DNA from: JAUUSJ01 sp051880475
GTDB taxonomy: Bacteria > Bacillota > Clostridia > Lachnospirales > Lachnospiraceae
Assembly (NCBI GenBank): GCA_051880475.1
Contig: JBJEOA010000004.1
Location: 1-64,000 of the forward strand
Reading direction: 5' to 3'
DNA length: 64,000 nt
The stretch's first letter is position 1. Each line of letters opens with the position of its first letter. The notes under the pieces are model-generated. The model searched no databases. It worked only from the letters and a program-made list of their open reading frames with translations, and had not been told where the DNA came from. Below, one piece after another: positions 51,656 through 60,253 of this stretch. The translations under genes and the position numbers were made by a program.

Positions 51656-53101
51656 ATGAAAGGGAAAAGATGGATTTTGGGATGTGTTATTGTTTTATCT
51701 ATGTTATCTATTATGAAACTCCCATCTAATGCAGCTACTTTTGTCTCAACTCACGGTCGTTTATCTGTAAAGGGAACAAAAATAGTAGATTCTAAGGGAA
51801 AAAGTATTCAGTTAAAAGGAATCAGTACACATGGTCTTTCTTGGTATCCAGAATATGTGTCAAAGGAGGCGTTTAAAAGTCTTCGAGATCAATGGGGAGC
51901 AAATACCGTTCGTCTCGCTATGTACACAGCAGAATACAATGGATATTGTGTAGGGAGCAGTACAAATAAAAAGAAATTAAAAAATATCATTGATAAAGGC
52001 GTAAAGGCTGCAACTGATTTAGGAATGTACGTCATTATCGACTGGCATATTTTAAGTGACAAAAATCCAAATCAATATAAAAGTGAATCTATTTCATTTT
52101 TTAAGGAAATGGCAAAAAAATATAAATCAAATAAAAATGTTATTTATGAAATTTGTAATGAGCCAAATGGCGGAACTAGTTGGTCGCAGATTAAAAGTTA
52201 CGCACAGACAGTGATAAAAGAGATTCGAGCTATTGATCCGAATGCGATTATTATAGTAGGAACTCCAAATTGGTCTCAAGATGTTGATAAAGCTGCAAAA
52301 TCGAAAATTACGGGATATAAAAATATTATGTATAGCTTTCACTTTTACGCTAACACACATAAAGATTCTATGAGAGAAAAACTTGAGAGTGCAGTAAAGG
52401 CTGGACTTCCAGTTTTTGTAAGTGAATTTGGAATTAGTGAGGCTTCTGGCAATGGCTCAATCAGCACAACACAGGGAGATAAATGGATTAGTTTACTTAA
52501 TAAATATAAAATTAGTTATATCTGCTGGAATCTTTCTAATAAAAATGAGACAAGTGCGCTAATTAATCGTAATAGTAGTAAACTATCCAATTGGAAATCA
52601 AAAGATTTAACTTCTTCTGGTAAATGGATTGTAAAGAAGATGATAGGAAGTCTAAATAAGTTGCCAGGAGCTTCTACAACGACAACAAAAAAAGCTACGA
52701 CGACAATTATCACTCCAACGACGACAACAAGGCCAACTGTAACAACCACGGCAAAATTAACTCCAACAACTGGAACATTAAATAATGTTACAGCAAAGGC
52801 AGAATTGATAAATTCATGGCAATCAAATTCCAAATATTATTATCACTATAATATTATTATTGAAAATAAAAATACATTTCAAATTAAAACATGGAAATTA
52901 AAAGGAACATGGAAATATAATATTGCAATCGATCAATCTTGGAATGCAAAATTTTCAAGCGTTAAAAATACGATGACAATAATGCCTATCTCTGGCTCAT
53001 GGAACGAAAAAATTCGAGCAAAGGAAAGTGTAACCGATATTGGATTTATTATTTCATCTAATTCTAAAAACACATTGACAAAAATAGAAGTGATAAATTG
53101 A
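51656..53101 (+). CDS. Secreted GH5 endoglucanase (cellulase) with C-terminal CBM2-like module
   Basis: 481 residues. Signal peptide: MKGKRWILGCVIVLSMLSIMKLPSNAA. The GH5 catalytic domain (about 30-330) begins with LSVKGTKIVDSKGKSIQLKGISTHGLSWY. The acid/base is Glu169 in YEICNEPNGG and the nucleophile Glu257 in PVFVSEFGISE; FHFYANTHKD and YICWNLSNKNE complete the set. A linker of Thr repeats (about 340-370) leads to a beta-sandwich (about 375-481: YYHYNIIIENKNTFQIKTWKLKGTW and ISGSWNEKIRAKESVTDIGF) that resembles family 2 carbohydrate-binding modules. It hydrolyses beta-1,4-glucans outside the cell. Monocistronic, with AAAGGAG before the ATG and a strong terminator after. Confidence 0.92.
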   Translation: MKGKRWILGCVIVLSMLSIMKLPSNAATFVSTHGRLSVKGTKIVDSKGKSIQLKGISTHGLSWYPEYVSKEAFKSLRDQWGANTVRLAMYTAEYNGYCVGSSTNKKKLKNIIDKGVKAATDLGMYVIIDWHILSDKNPNQYKSESISFFKEMAKKYKSNKNVIYEICNEPNGGTSWSQIKSYAQTVIKEIRAIDPNAIIIVGTPNWSQDVDKAAKSKITGYKNIMYSFHFYANTHKDSMREKLESAVKAGLPVFVSEFGISEASGNGSISTTQGDKWISLLNKYKISYICWNLSNKNETSALINRNSSKLSNWKSKDLTSSGKWIVKKMIGSLNKLPGASTTTTKKATTTIITPTTTTRPTVTTTAKLTPTTGTLNNVTAKAELINSWQSNSKYYYHYNIIIENKNTFQIKTWKLKGTWKYNIAIDQSWNAKFSSVKNTMTIMPISGSWNEKIRAKESVTDIGFIISSNSKNTLTKIEVIN

Positions 53102-53156
53102 TGGTGATAAATTCTTATATATGCGAATATTAGATGAAATTTTGAAAAACTATATG

Positions 53157-53206
53157 AAAAAAGATATATTCTCCAGAAGAAAAATTTTGGAGAATATATC
53201 TTTTTA
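53157..53206. terminator. Bidirectional terminator between cellulase and ABC transporter genes
   Basis: A perfect stem of 15-16 bp (53161-53175 with 53188-53202), 12-base loop, A-rich on the left and T-rich on the right. It serves both converging transcripts. Confidence 0.93.
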
Positions 53207-53223
53207 TTTATTATCTTTCTTTT

Positions 53224-54189
53224 CTACTCTGGGCAAACATGATAGCAAGCCACCTTATGTCCCTCTCCAATTGTCTTTAGAACCGGTTTTTCTATCTTGC
53301 ATTTTTCCATACAGTACTCACAACGGTTTTGAAATGGGCATCCTTTTGGAACTTCAAGCGGGCTTGGTGCCTCACTTTCAATACTCTCTATCTTCTTAGT
53401 TGGATCCATATGAATTGAAAACAATGCTCCAAGAAGTGCCTGTGTATATGGATGTTTAGCATTCTTACTAACCGCCTCACCAGGAATGACCTCAACAATA
53501 TGTCCAAGGTACATCACGGCAATTTGATGTGCAAATGACTGAATCAGTGCTATGTCATGGCAGATGAATACAATACTAATATTTTTCTCTTTTTGTAGTC
53601 TCACTAAAAGCTCTATCATACTTTTTTGAATAGATACATCAAGCGCAGAGGTTGCCTCATCACAAACTAAAATCTCTGGCTCTAGAGAAAGTGCCCTGGC
53701 AATACCAACTCTCTGCCTTTGTCCACCACTCATATTATGTGGGTAACGGTACATAAAATCGGCTGGTAATTCTACCATTTCTAGTAATTCTTTTGCCTTT
53801 GCCTCTTTCTCACTCTTTTTCAATCGTCCAAAATTCATTAGCGGCTCTGTCAAAATATCAATAATCTTCATTCTTGGATTAAAAGACGCCAAAGGATCTT
53901 GAAAAACCATCTGCATATTCTGACGATTTAACCATTTTTCACGTTTAGAAAAAGCTAATATATCTTTACCTCTATAGGTAATACTTCCTGATGTTGGGAT
54001 ATCCATCTGAGTCAACATACGGACAAAAGTCGATTTTCCACATCCACTCTCTCCCACAATGCCAAGAGTCTTACCTTTATATACATTTAAGCTAATATCA
54101 TGGCATGCAGTCAGTATACGACCGCCAGAGGCTGGAAACTGCTTCACAATATGCTCTGTTTTTAAAATAATATCTTCTTTATTAAACAA
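53224..54189 (-). CDS. Peptide/nickel ABC transporter ATPase, OppF/NikE type
   Basis: 321 residues. Walker A GIVGESGCGKSTFVR; Q-loop MQMVFQDPLASFNPRM; signature MSGGQRQRVGIARALSLEPEILVCDEATSALD with Walker B; switch His in VFICHDIALIQSFA. The C-terminal extension with GCPFQNRCEYCMEKC (four cysteines) is the oligopeptide/dipeptide transporter tail typical of OppD/OppF. It overlaps the preceding ATPase gene by eight bases. Last gene of the importer operon, before the bidirectional terminator. Confidence 0.9.
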   Translation of the reverse strand: MFNKEDIILKTEHIVKQFPASGGRILTACHDISLNVYKGKTLGIVGESGCGKSTFVRMLTQMDIPTSGSITYRGKDILAFSKREKWLNRQNMQMVFQDPLASFNPRMKIIDILTEPLMNFGRLKKSEKEAKAKELLEMVELPADFMYRYPHNMSGGQRQRVGIARALSLEPEILVCDEATSALDVSIQKSMIELLVRLQKEKNISIVFICHDIALIQSFAHQIAVMYLGHIVEVIPGEAVSKNAKHPYTQALLGALFSIHMDPTKKIESIESEAPSPLEVPKGCPFQNRCEYCMEKCKIEKPVLKTIGEGHKVACYHVCPE

Positions 54190-54979
54190 AACGTGCTCCC
54201 TCCATTTCTGGCACTGATCTTAATAATTCCTTTGTATATTCACTCGTTGGATTATTCATAACTTCATCTCTCGTTCCCTGATCTACAATCTTACCATGCT
54301 GCATAACAATTAATTTATCTGCCATATAAGCCGCCACTCCAAGATTGTGGGTAACGATAATAATTGATGTTCCATATCGGTCTCGAAGTTCCATCATCTG
54401 CCTTACAATCTGAGCCTGTGTTGTGACATCAAGAGCACTTGTAGGTTCATCTGCCAAGAGCAATTCTGGCTGAAAAGTCATCGCTATAGCAATACCTACT
54501 CTCTGTCTCATTCCACCTGATAGCTGATGGGGATAGCTTTTCATAATATTCTCACTATCTGGCAAACGCATTCTATCAAGCATATCTCTTCCTTTTTTCC
54601 AAGCTTCCTCTTTTGACATCTTACTGTGAGCTATAATATATTCTATATACTGATGACCAATCTTACGGATTGGATTTAGAGTGCCTCCACAATCTTGAAA
54701 TATCATGGACATTTTAGTCCCCCGAATCTTTCTCCACTCCTCTTTTTGTTTGGTGAGTAGCGGTTCACCTTGAAAATAAATTGTTCCTTCTGTTACCTTG
54801 CCAGCTCCTGGCAAAGCTCCAAGTACAGCACGGATTACAGTTGTTTTTCCACTTCCACTCTCACCTACAACACTTATAATCTCTCCCTTTTTTATAGAAA
54901 GATTAAAATGTTCAATTGTTGGTTTTGCTTTTCCGTATTGAACAGTTAAATTCTTAATTTCCAGCATATTTGAAACCAA
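54182..54979 (-). CDS. Peptide/nickel ABC transporter ATPase, OppD/NikD type
   Basis: 265 residues. Walker A SVVGESGSGKTTVIRAVLG, Q-loop MSMIFQDCGGTLNPIRKIG, signature LSGGMRQRVGIAIAMTFQPELLLADEPTSALD, H-loop IIIVTHNLGVAAYMAD. The cysteine tail of OppD is absent, as in shorter NikD-type subunits. An internal ATG (MLEIKNLTVQYG) four codons later is an equally good start. It follows the binding-protein gene by 12 bases. Confidence 0.9.
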   Translation of the reverse strand: MVSNMLEIKNLTVQYGKAKPTIEHFNLSIKKGEIISVVGESGSGKTTVIRAVLGALPGAGKVTEGTIYFQGEPLLTKQKEEWRKIRGTKMSMIFQDCGGTLNPIRKIGHQYIEYIIAHSKMSKEEAWKKGRDMLDRMRLPDSENIMKSYPHQLSGGMRQRVGIAIAMTFQPELLLADEPTSALDVTTQAQIVRQMMELRDRYGTSIIIVTHNLGVAAYMADKLIVMQHGKIVDQGTRDEVMNNPTSEYTKELLRSVPEMEGARFV

Positions 54980-54991
54980 CCCCTTCTAACG

Positions 54992-56599
54992 CTATTTTGC
55001 AAGTGCAATATCCTTTGTCAGCCAATAATAATCCATTGGATACATTTTCACTCCTGTAAGTGATTTAGAGGAGAAGAGATAGGTTGTCTCGTATCCGAAG
55101 AAAACAGTTGCCGCATCATCCATAATATATTGCTGAATTTGGATAACTAATTCTTTTCTCTTATTTTCATCAAACTCTTTTGCAAGTTCATCTAATAATT
55201 CATCTACTTTCGCATTATTATAGCCACTTGTATTATTAGGAGATGTGCTATACCAATTCTCTCTTAAATAGTTTTCTGGGTCTCCTGTATTTGCGACAAG
55301 AACATTCCAGATTAATAAATCATAATTACCAGAATCTCTCATGTCAAGTAATGTTTCATAGCTTACTGTGTTTAATTTTACATTAATTCCAACATCTTTT
55401 AAATTAGCCTGTGCTGCCTGTGCATAAGTTCCAAGCTCCTCACGGCTTGTATAAATAACAAAATTAAGTTCTAATTTTTCTCCGTCAGGATTCTCTACAA
55501 ATCCATCGTTATCTATATCCTTATATCCGGCTTCCTCTAATAATTTCTTAGAACTTTCTGGGTTATAACTATTTTCATCCTTTAAGTCTTCAAATCCAAA
55601 ATCAAGTGTTGGTGGAATTGGAGCTTTACCAGCTGTCGCTCCTCCCTGTAATAAATTTGAGCAGTATGTCTCTTTATCAAGTGCACGAATCAAAGCTTGA
55701 CGAAGTGCTAAATCCTTTAATGCACCATTTTGATTCATAAACGCATAAGTAGAGCGAAGGGACTGTAACTCTTGAACTTCGATATCATCTCTGCCATCAA
55801 AATCAGCAATATTTTCTGTCTTTAGATTATAGGCAAGACTAATCTCACCTGTCTGCAATGCCATAGAACGTGTTGTCTGATCGTCAACACATTTTAATGT
55901 AACTTTATCAAATGGAACCTCTCCATCCCAATAATACTCATTTCGAACTACTACACAAGAATCCGTAGGACTAAAAGACTCTACTGCATAAGGTCCTGTA
56001 CAAATAGGTCCCTTCATAGCGTAATCATCTGGATTTACATTTTCACTCGTATCTACAATTAAGAAAAGTGGGTCTGCCAAGCTTCCAGGAACGATGGCAC
56101 TAGGTTCTTTTGTCTTAATTGTTAAATTTTGTCCATCTATTGTAATAGAATCTAACTTAAAAAACTCATCTGTACGATTACTTAATTCAAACGTTCTCTC
56201 AAGAGAGCCTTTTACTAATTCGGGCGTCATATCATCTCCATTAGAGAACTTTACACCCTCACGAATCTTAAAAGTCCAAGATAAATTATCATCACTTACC
56301 TCCCAACTTTCTGCAAGACAAGGGGCAATTTCTCCATTTTCATTAAATCTTGTGAGTGTCTCGCCCACACCATATCTAGATACAACCCAGCTAAAATACT
56401 GCTCTGTCGGCTCTAATGTATCGGCAAAACTTGTAACACCAATAACTAATTCTCCTGTATTGATTGCTTCTATTTTCTTATCGTCTTTCGGTGTTGTGGA
56501 ACCACTGTCTGAATTTCCTCCACCACAACCTGTCAACATCGTAAATACCATAATTCCTGTTAATGCAAGTCCTAAAGACTTTTTAAACCATTTTCGCAT
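54992..56599 (-). CDS. Extracellular solute-binding lipoprotein, family 5 (peptide/nickel)
   Basis: 535 residues. Signal peptide with lipobox LTGC, lipidated at Cys25, so it is tethered outside the membrane. The mature part follows SBP family 5: LEPTEQYFSWVVSRYGVGETLTRFNENGEIAPCLAESWEVSDDNLSWTFKIREGVKFSNGDDMTPELVKGSLER, then LRQALIRALDKETYCSNLLQGGA and NPESSKKLLEEAGYKD. Gly-Glu-Thr-Leu and a Trp/Arg-rich entry resemble NikA-like proteins, but specificity (nickel chelate or peptide) cannot be settled by eye. Its gene lies between the permease and ATPase genes rather than first, which is less usual. Confidence 0.88.
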   Translation of the reverse strand: MRKWFKKSLGLALTGIMVFTMLTGCGGGNSDSGSTTPKDDKKIEAINTGELVIGVTSFADTLEPTEQYFSWVVSRYGVGETLTRFNENGEIAPCLAESWEVSDDNLSWTFKIREGVKFSNGDDMTPELVKGSLERTFELSNRTDEFFKLDSITIDGQNLTIKTKEPSAIVPGSLADPLFLIVDTSENVNPDDYAMKGPICTGPYAVESFSPTDSCVVVRNEYYWDGEVPFDKVTLKCVDDQTTRSMALQTGEISLAYNLKTENIADFDGRDDIEVQELQSLRSTYAFMNQNGALKDLALRQALIRALDKETYCSNLLQGGATAGKAPIPPTLDFGFEDLKDENSYNPESSKKLLEEAGYKDIDNDGFVENPDGEKLELNFVIYTSREELGTYAQAAQANLKDVGINVKLNTVSYETLLDMRDSGNYDLLIWNVLVANTGDPENYLRENWYSTSPNNTSGYNNAKVDELLDELAKEFDENKRKELVIQIQQYIMDDAATVFFGYETTYLFSSKSLTGVKMYPMDYYWLTKDIALAK

Positions 56600-56621
56600 A
56601 TTCTTTCCTCACTTTTCGTTC

Positions 56622-57446
56622 TTATTCTTGTTTTGTATCCATCATATCTCGAATACTATCACCTAACATATTAAATATGATAACTACAATCATAATTGCA
56701 ATACCTGGATAAATCATAAGCCATGGGGCTTTTGATATGTAAGCTCTTCCCTCGTTAAGCATTAATCCCCATTCTGGAGTTGGCGCTGTAGCTCCAAAAC
56801 CTAAAAACGATAATCCAGCAAGCTCTAACATCATAGTTCCTATATCTGTCGCCGCTGTTACAATCATCGTAGTAATCATATTTGGCACGACATATTTTAA
56901 AATAATATTTATTTTTTTTGTTCCTATAATAACTGCGGCCTCAATATAAAGATTTCTTTTAATCTTTAATACCATACTTCTCGCAAGTCTGGCATATTTA
57001 GTCCAACTTACTGCCGCAATTGCTATAACTGCGTTTACTACATTTGGACCTAACATACCAGCAATGGCAATTGCAAGCACCATACCCGGAAAAGAAATCA
57101 TCATATCAGCAATACGCATAATAACCTGATCTACTATACCGCCAAAAAAACCAGCGATAACACCAAGCGCCGTTCCTATAACGAAAATAACTGCAACTAG
57201 ACATAACGTCATCGTAAGAGAAGTTCTTGTTCCAAAAATAACTCTAGATAAAATATCTCTTCCTAATTTATCAGTTCCACATATATACTTATCATTTGGC
57301 TCATGCAAAGACTCTGTCATTATAGTCTCATAAGGATCCATAGGAGCAATATATGGAGCAAAAATTGCTATCCCCACTACAACAAGCGCTAATATCAGAA
57401 ATATCGTAAATTGTTTATTCTTCATAAAAATATTTGATTTTTTCAA
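56622..57446 (-). CDS. Peptide/nickel ABC transporter permease, NikC/DppC type
   Basis: 274 residues with about six membrane helices: an N-terminal one (FTIFLILALVVVGIAIFAPYIAPMDPYE) and a five-helix core. The preceding soluble loop has KYICGTDKLGRDILSRVIFGTRTSL, the DppC/NikC hallmark. The ATPase-docking EAA loop is EAAVIIGTKKINIILKYVVPNM. It is two bases from the first permease gene and 22 before the binding protein. Confidence 0.9.
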   Translation of the reverse strand: MKKSNIFMKNKQFTIFLILALVVVGIAIFAPYIAPMDPYETIMTESLHEPNDKYICGTDKLGRDILSRVIFGTRTSLTMTLCLVAVIFVIGTALGVIAGFFGGIVDQVIMRIADMMISFPGMVLAIAIAGMLGPNVVNAVIAIAAVSWTKYARLARSMVLKIKRNLYIEAAVIIGTKKINIILKYVVPNMITTMIVTAATDIGTMMLELAGLSFLGFGATAPTPEWGLMLNEGRAYISKAPWLMIYPGIAIMIVVIIFNMLGDSIRDMMDTKQE

Positions 57447-57447
57447 T

Positions 57448-58389
57448 TTACATTTCCTCCTTTAATCTTGGATCTAAGTAGTAATAGGAAAGATCAACAA
57501 GTAAATTAATTCCCATATAAAGAAGAGCAATCCATAATACGTATCCTTGCACAAGAGGATAATCTCTGCAAGAAATCGCCTTTACCGCCATACTACCCAT
57601 ACCTGGCCAGTTATAGATAATCTCTACAACAGCTGTACCTCCAAGTAAACTACCAAGAGAAAGACCAAGCAACGTCACCAAAGGAAGCGTCGCATTTGGA
57701 AGTACATGCCTCCAAAGAATTATACTTTCTTTCATTCCTCTCATTCTTGCTCCAGTGACATAATCTTGATTGAGTTCTTCCAATACAGCTGTCCTTACTT
57801 GTCTTGTATATTTTGCTGACATAGCAATTGCCAATGTGACTGCTGGTAAAATAACTGATTTTAAATCTGTCGTTCCACCTGCCACAGAAACCCATCGCAA
57901 TTTCACACCGAATATACTAAGTAAAATAAGACCTAACCAAAAATTAGGAATAGAAACACCAATAAAAGTAAATGCACGGACTACATAATCAATCCATTTA
58001 TTACAATAGACAGCCGATAAAATGCCAAGCGGTATTGAAATAATAATCATAATAAGTAGCGAGAGTAATGCAAGCTGTAATGTCGGCCAAAAACAAGTTT
58101 TTAGCTTATCAATTACTGGGACTTTCATAGAATAAGAATGTCCCATATCTCCCTTAAGCATTTTTCCCAACCAATTCTTATACTGTACAAGAAAAGGTTG
58201 ATCTAAACCAAGCTCATGTCTTGTCTGCTCTAATAACTCTGGCGTTGGGAGATTACCACATTCCGTCAACATAATCTCTGCTGGATCACCTGGAGATAAA
58301 TAGGTAAGAGCAAATGTAAAGAAACTAATCCCAAACAAAACAATCACTATCTGAATCAAACGCTTCCCTAATTGTTTTCTATTCAACAA
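57448..58389 (-). CDS. Peptide/nickel ABC transporter permease, NikB/DppB type
   Basis: 313 residues with six membrane helices. The N-terminal LIQIVIVLFGISFFTFALTYLSPGDPAEIML and the ARMRGMKESIILWRHVLPNATLPLVTLLGLSLGSLLGGTAVVEIIYNWPGMGSMAVKAISCRDYPLVQG segment (EAA loop plus GT-VE-F-WPG motif) are diagnostic of the DppB/NikB family. First transporter gene of the operon, 14 bases after the HNR-repeat gene, so that protein and the transporter are made from one transcript. Confidence 0.9.
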   Translation of the reverse strand: MLNRKQLGKRLIQIVIVLFGISFFTFALTYLSPGDPAEIMLTECGNLPTPELLEQTRHELGLDQPFLVQYKNWLGKMLKGDMGHSYSMKVPVIDKLKTCFWPTLQLALLSLLIMIIISIPLGILSAVYCNKWIDYVVRAFTFIGVSIPNFWLGLILLSIFGVKLRWVSVAGGTTDLKSVILPAVTLAIAMSAKYTRQVRTAVLEELNQDYVTGARMRGMKESIILWRHVLPNATLPLVTLLGLSLGSLLGGTAVVEIIYNWPGMGSMAVKAISCRDYPLVQGYVLWIALLYMGINLLVDLSYYYLDPRLKEEM

Positions 58390-58403
58390 TAATTCCCTCC
58401 AAA

Positions 58404-59417
58404 CTATAAGTTCTTTTTTTCATATCCTATCTGATACAAAGTATTCGCCCACGAACCACATACCTTCCGCAAAGATTGTCTCATCTCTTTTGGAAATTCT
58501 TTTTTATTTGGAACACGATGATTTTTCTCAATCCATTTTTCTAATTGTTCCAAATATTTCATATTTGTCTCATCAATCTTTAGCACTTTATAGTAACAGT
58601 CATCTAAAACGGTACTATGTAATCTTTTCTCTGCTCCAAGACGATAATCCATATAAGTGGACGAAAACGGTTTTATTTTGATAACTGGTTCTAAATTAAT
58701 TTGATGTAATGTATTTCGCCAACTTTTACACCGCTTCACCAGTTTTTTTCGTTTCACTGCATCAATCTCACTCTTTAGAGGAGCTCGATTTAATTTTTCT
58801 GACAGAATACGAATCTCTTCTAAATAAATTTTGTATTCCTCTTCCAAATCTGGAATATAGTACACAACATTCTCCTCAAAAAAATCACTTGTCAGTTTCG
58901 CATCTTCAAGTACCTGATTCCATGTATCTGTATGTTTTTTCAAAAACTCACAAATCTCAGGCATATCTTTAGGATGTGGCTTCCTGCAAAGCTCCTTTGC
59001 TTTTCTCCTCACTTCTTCTAAGATTTTCTCGTATTCTTCATCTTCTATCTTTTTTTGCTGCAATGTTTTTCCATTTCTTCCAGCCGCCTTTGACAAACCA
59101 GCGGCTTCAAGAGCATATGGCCACTTTCTAAATCGCTTTTTTATGTATGTTCTCCAAATCCAATATACTTCTTTTTGAGCTGGGGAACGCCCAAATTTCT
59201 TCGCATATATTCTAAGTACATCTAATAATTCTTCATCTGAAAGTGTCTCATAAAACTTCTGTCCAGCCTTCGACTCCAAAGAAAACGCCTTCCATATCTT
59301 TGTATCCTCAGAATTTCCATACTCCGTATTTTTACTATATTTTTCTGAAAATTCTAATAGTTTATAGTAAAGATTTTTTCTTTGTATCTTCGCCTTATTT
59401 TCTACTTTGCCTTCCAT
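58404..59417 (-). CDS. Protein made of four HNR-like (homing-endonuclease-associated) repeats
   Basis: 337 residues, no named function. Four copies of a 45-48-residue helical module are visible at about 62-108, 129-175, 196-243 and 289-332. Each has the pattern L..[LI]R..[AS].[KE].[GN]R.P...[ED] followed by a W-x-x-[ATV]-L ending: RKWPYALEAAGL, DTWNQVLEDAKL, KSWRNTLHQINL, GSWANTLYQIGY. This fits the homing-endonuclease-associated repeat, a small DNA-binding helical domain. No nuclease or other catalytic motif is present. It lies 14 bases upstream of the transporter permease gene and downstream of a structured RNA. A DNA-binding regulator of the transporter operon is a reasonable hypothesis. 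Confidence 0.72.
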   Translation of the reverse strand: MEGKVENKAKIQRKNLYYKLLEFSEKYSKNTEYGNSEDTKIWKAFSLESKAGQKFYETLSDEELLDVLRIYAKKFGRSPAQKEVYWIWRTYIKKRFRKWPYALEAAGLSKAAGRNGKTLQQKKIEDEEYEKILEEVRRKAKELCRKPHPKDMPEICEFLKKHTDTWNQVLEDAKLTSDFFEENVVYYIPDLEEEYKIYLEEIRILSEKLNRAPLKSEIDAVKRKKLVKRCKSWRNTLHQINLEPVIKIKPFSSTYMDYRLGAEKRLHSTVLDDCYYKVLKIDETNMKYLEQLEKWIEKNHRVPNKKEFPKEMRQSLRKVCGSWANTLYQIGYEKKNL

Positions 59418-59644
59418 TCTTTAAACCCTCTGTTCTCCTTTTTTCGACCACCTCACTTATTCATCCTCTCACCTCTGTTATAATACTATCCCATATCCTC
59501 ACTGTACTTTATATCACCGAGGACAACGGAAAATTCTGCATCAGAAACTTTCTTTTAAGTAATAAATAAGTATAAAATGATCCCTCATACCGTTTATTCT
59601 AATTTCTCATCTCCACTTTGTAAACTTACAAAATATGGTATTGC

Positions 59645-59681
59645 AAAAAAAAAATTGCTAATTTCTCACAAAATAGCAATT
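59645..59681 (-). terminator. Terminator closing the 59.6-59.9-kb RNA
   Basis: A perfect 8-bp stem AATTGCTA/TAGCAATT (59681-59674 with 59660-59653), 13-base loop, followed on the minus strand by eight T. Confidence 0.85.
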
Positions 59682-59898
59682 ACTTTTATAACAGAGTACA
59701 ATTGTAAGAAATGTTCATTCTTGAATACGACCTTTACTGACTTATATCTCAAAAAGATAATTACAGCTTACTGTGTCGGCTTTTCACCGAGCTTTAGATT
59801 AAGAGTTACTGTATATCGCTACATTCCTCATCGCATCTGTTTTACATATATTTATTATGGCTTTTTCCCATTTTTTCGGGAAATTTTTGCCTTTCTTT
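59645..59898 (-). ncRNA. Candidate structured RNA (leader with attenuator, or sRNA), about 254 nt
   Basis: Framed by a perfect promoter (59905-59933) and an intrinsic terminator. Local exact hairpins in order: a two-tier GGC/GCC (59891-59889, 59861-59859) enclosing TTTCCC/GGGAAA; TGTA/TACA (59810-59823); TCGG/CCGA (59776-59790); ACAG/CTGT (59763-59774); TATCT/AGATA (59745-59759). The order GGTGAAAA, then CTGTAA, then AAGTCAG is reminiscent of a cobalamin-riboswitch core, but the flanking consensus is not met. It may be an attenuated leader of the HNR/nickel-peptide operon (start codon about 230 bases past the terminator) or an independent RNA. No protein is supported here. Confidence 0.55.
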
Positions 59899-59904
59899 GT
59901 TAAA

Positions 59905-59933
59905 ATTATACTATTTAAATTTTATTTTGTCAA
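59905..59933 (-). promoter_or_regulatory. Perfect consensus promoter of the 59.6-59.9-kb RNA
   Basis: TTGACA (59933-59928), exactly 17 bp, TATAAT (59910-59905) on the minus strand. The rest of the 59934-60253 interval holds AT-rich DNA and the palindrome at 60135-60235. Confidence 0.88.
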
Positions 59934-60124
59934 ACTTTTTTCAAGAAATTCTCTAAAATTTATACATTAGCAAAAATTTATCGCTGCTTGTTTATAAAAT
60001 TACTATTCTTTTTTTTTGCGAAAAGAATTATTTTGTTATAATTATAGCATAAATCTCTCTTTTTCATTTTTTGCATATTGCAATATATTATCTTGCAAAA
60101 ATCTACATAGACTTTGTATTTTGT

Positions 60125-60235
60125 TTACATAAAAAAGAAGATGTCAAAAACATTTTTCATAAAAGATACGATCGTTTCTAAAACCTTTTCTAAATAATAT
60201 ATCTTATTGAAAACTTTATTTTTCAACATCCTCTT
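60125..60235 (-). terminator. Long imperfect palindrome after the Leu-x-x-Gly repeat gene
   Basis: Outer arms 60135-60144 and 60226-60235 (one difference) plus inner matching tracts such as AAGATA/TATCTT form a 101-nt palindrome. On the minus strand TTTTTTATG follows. It probably ends the MMPL/repeat-protein transcript; a small mobile remnant is the alternative. Confidence 0.55.
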
Positions 60236-60253
60236 TATAAGCCTTCTATTTTT

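Noticed and set aside
59577..59903. A 108-residue plus-strand open frame
   Set aside because: No ribosome site or recognisable family; it lies antisense to the promoter-terminator-framed RNA and has low-complexity composition.
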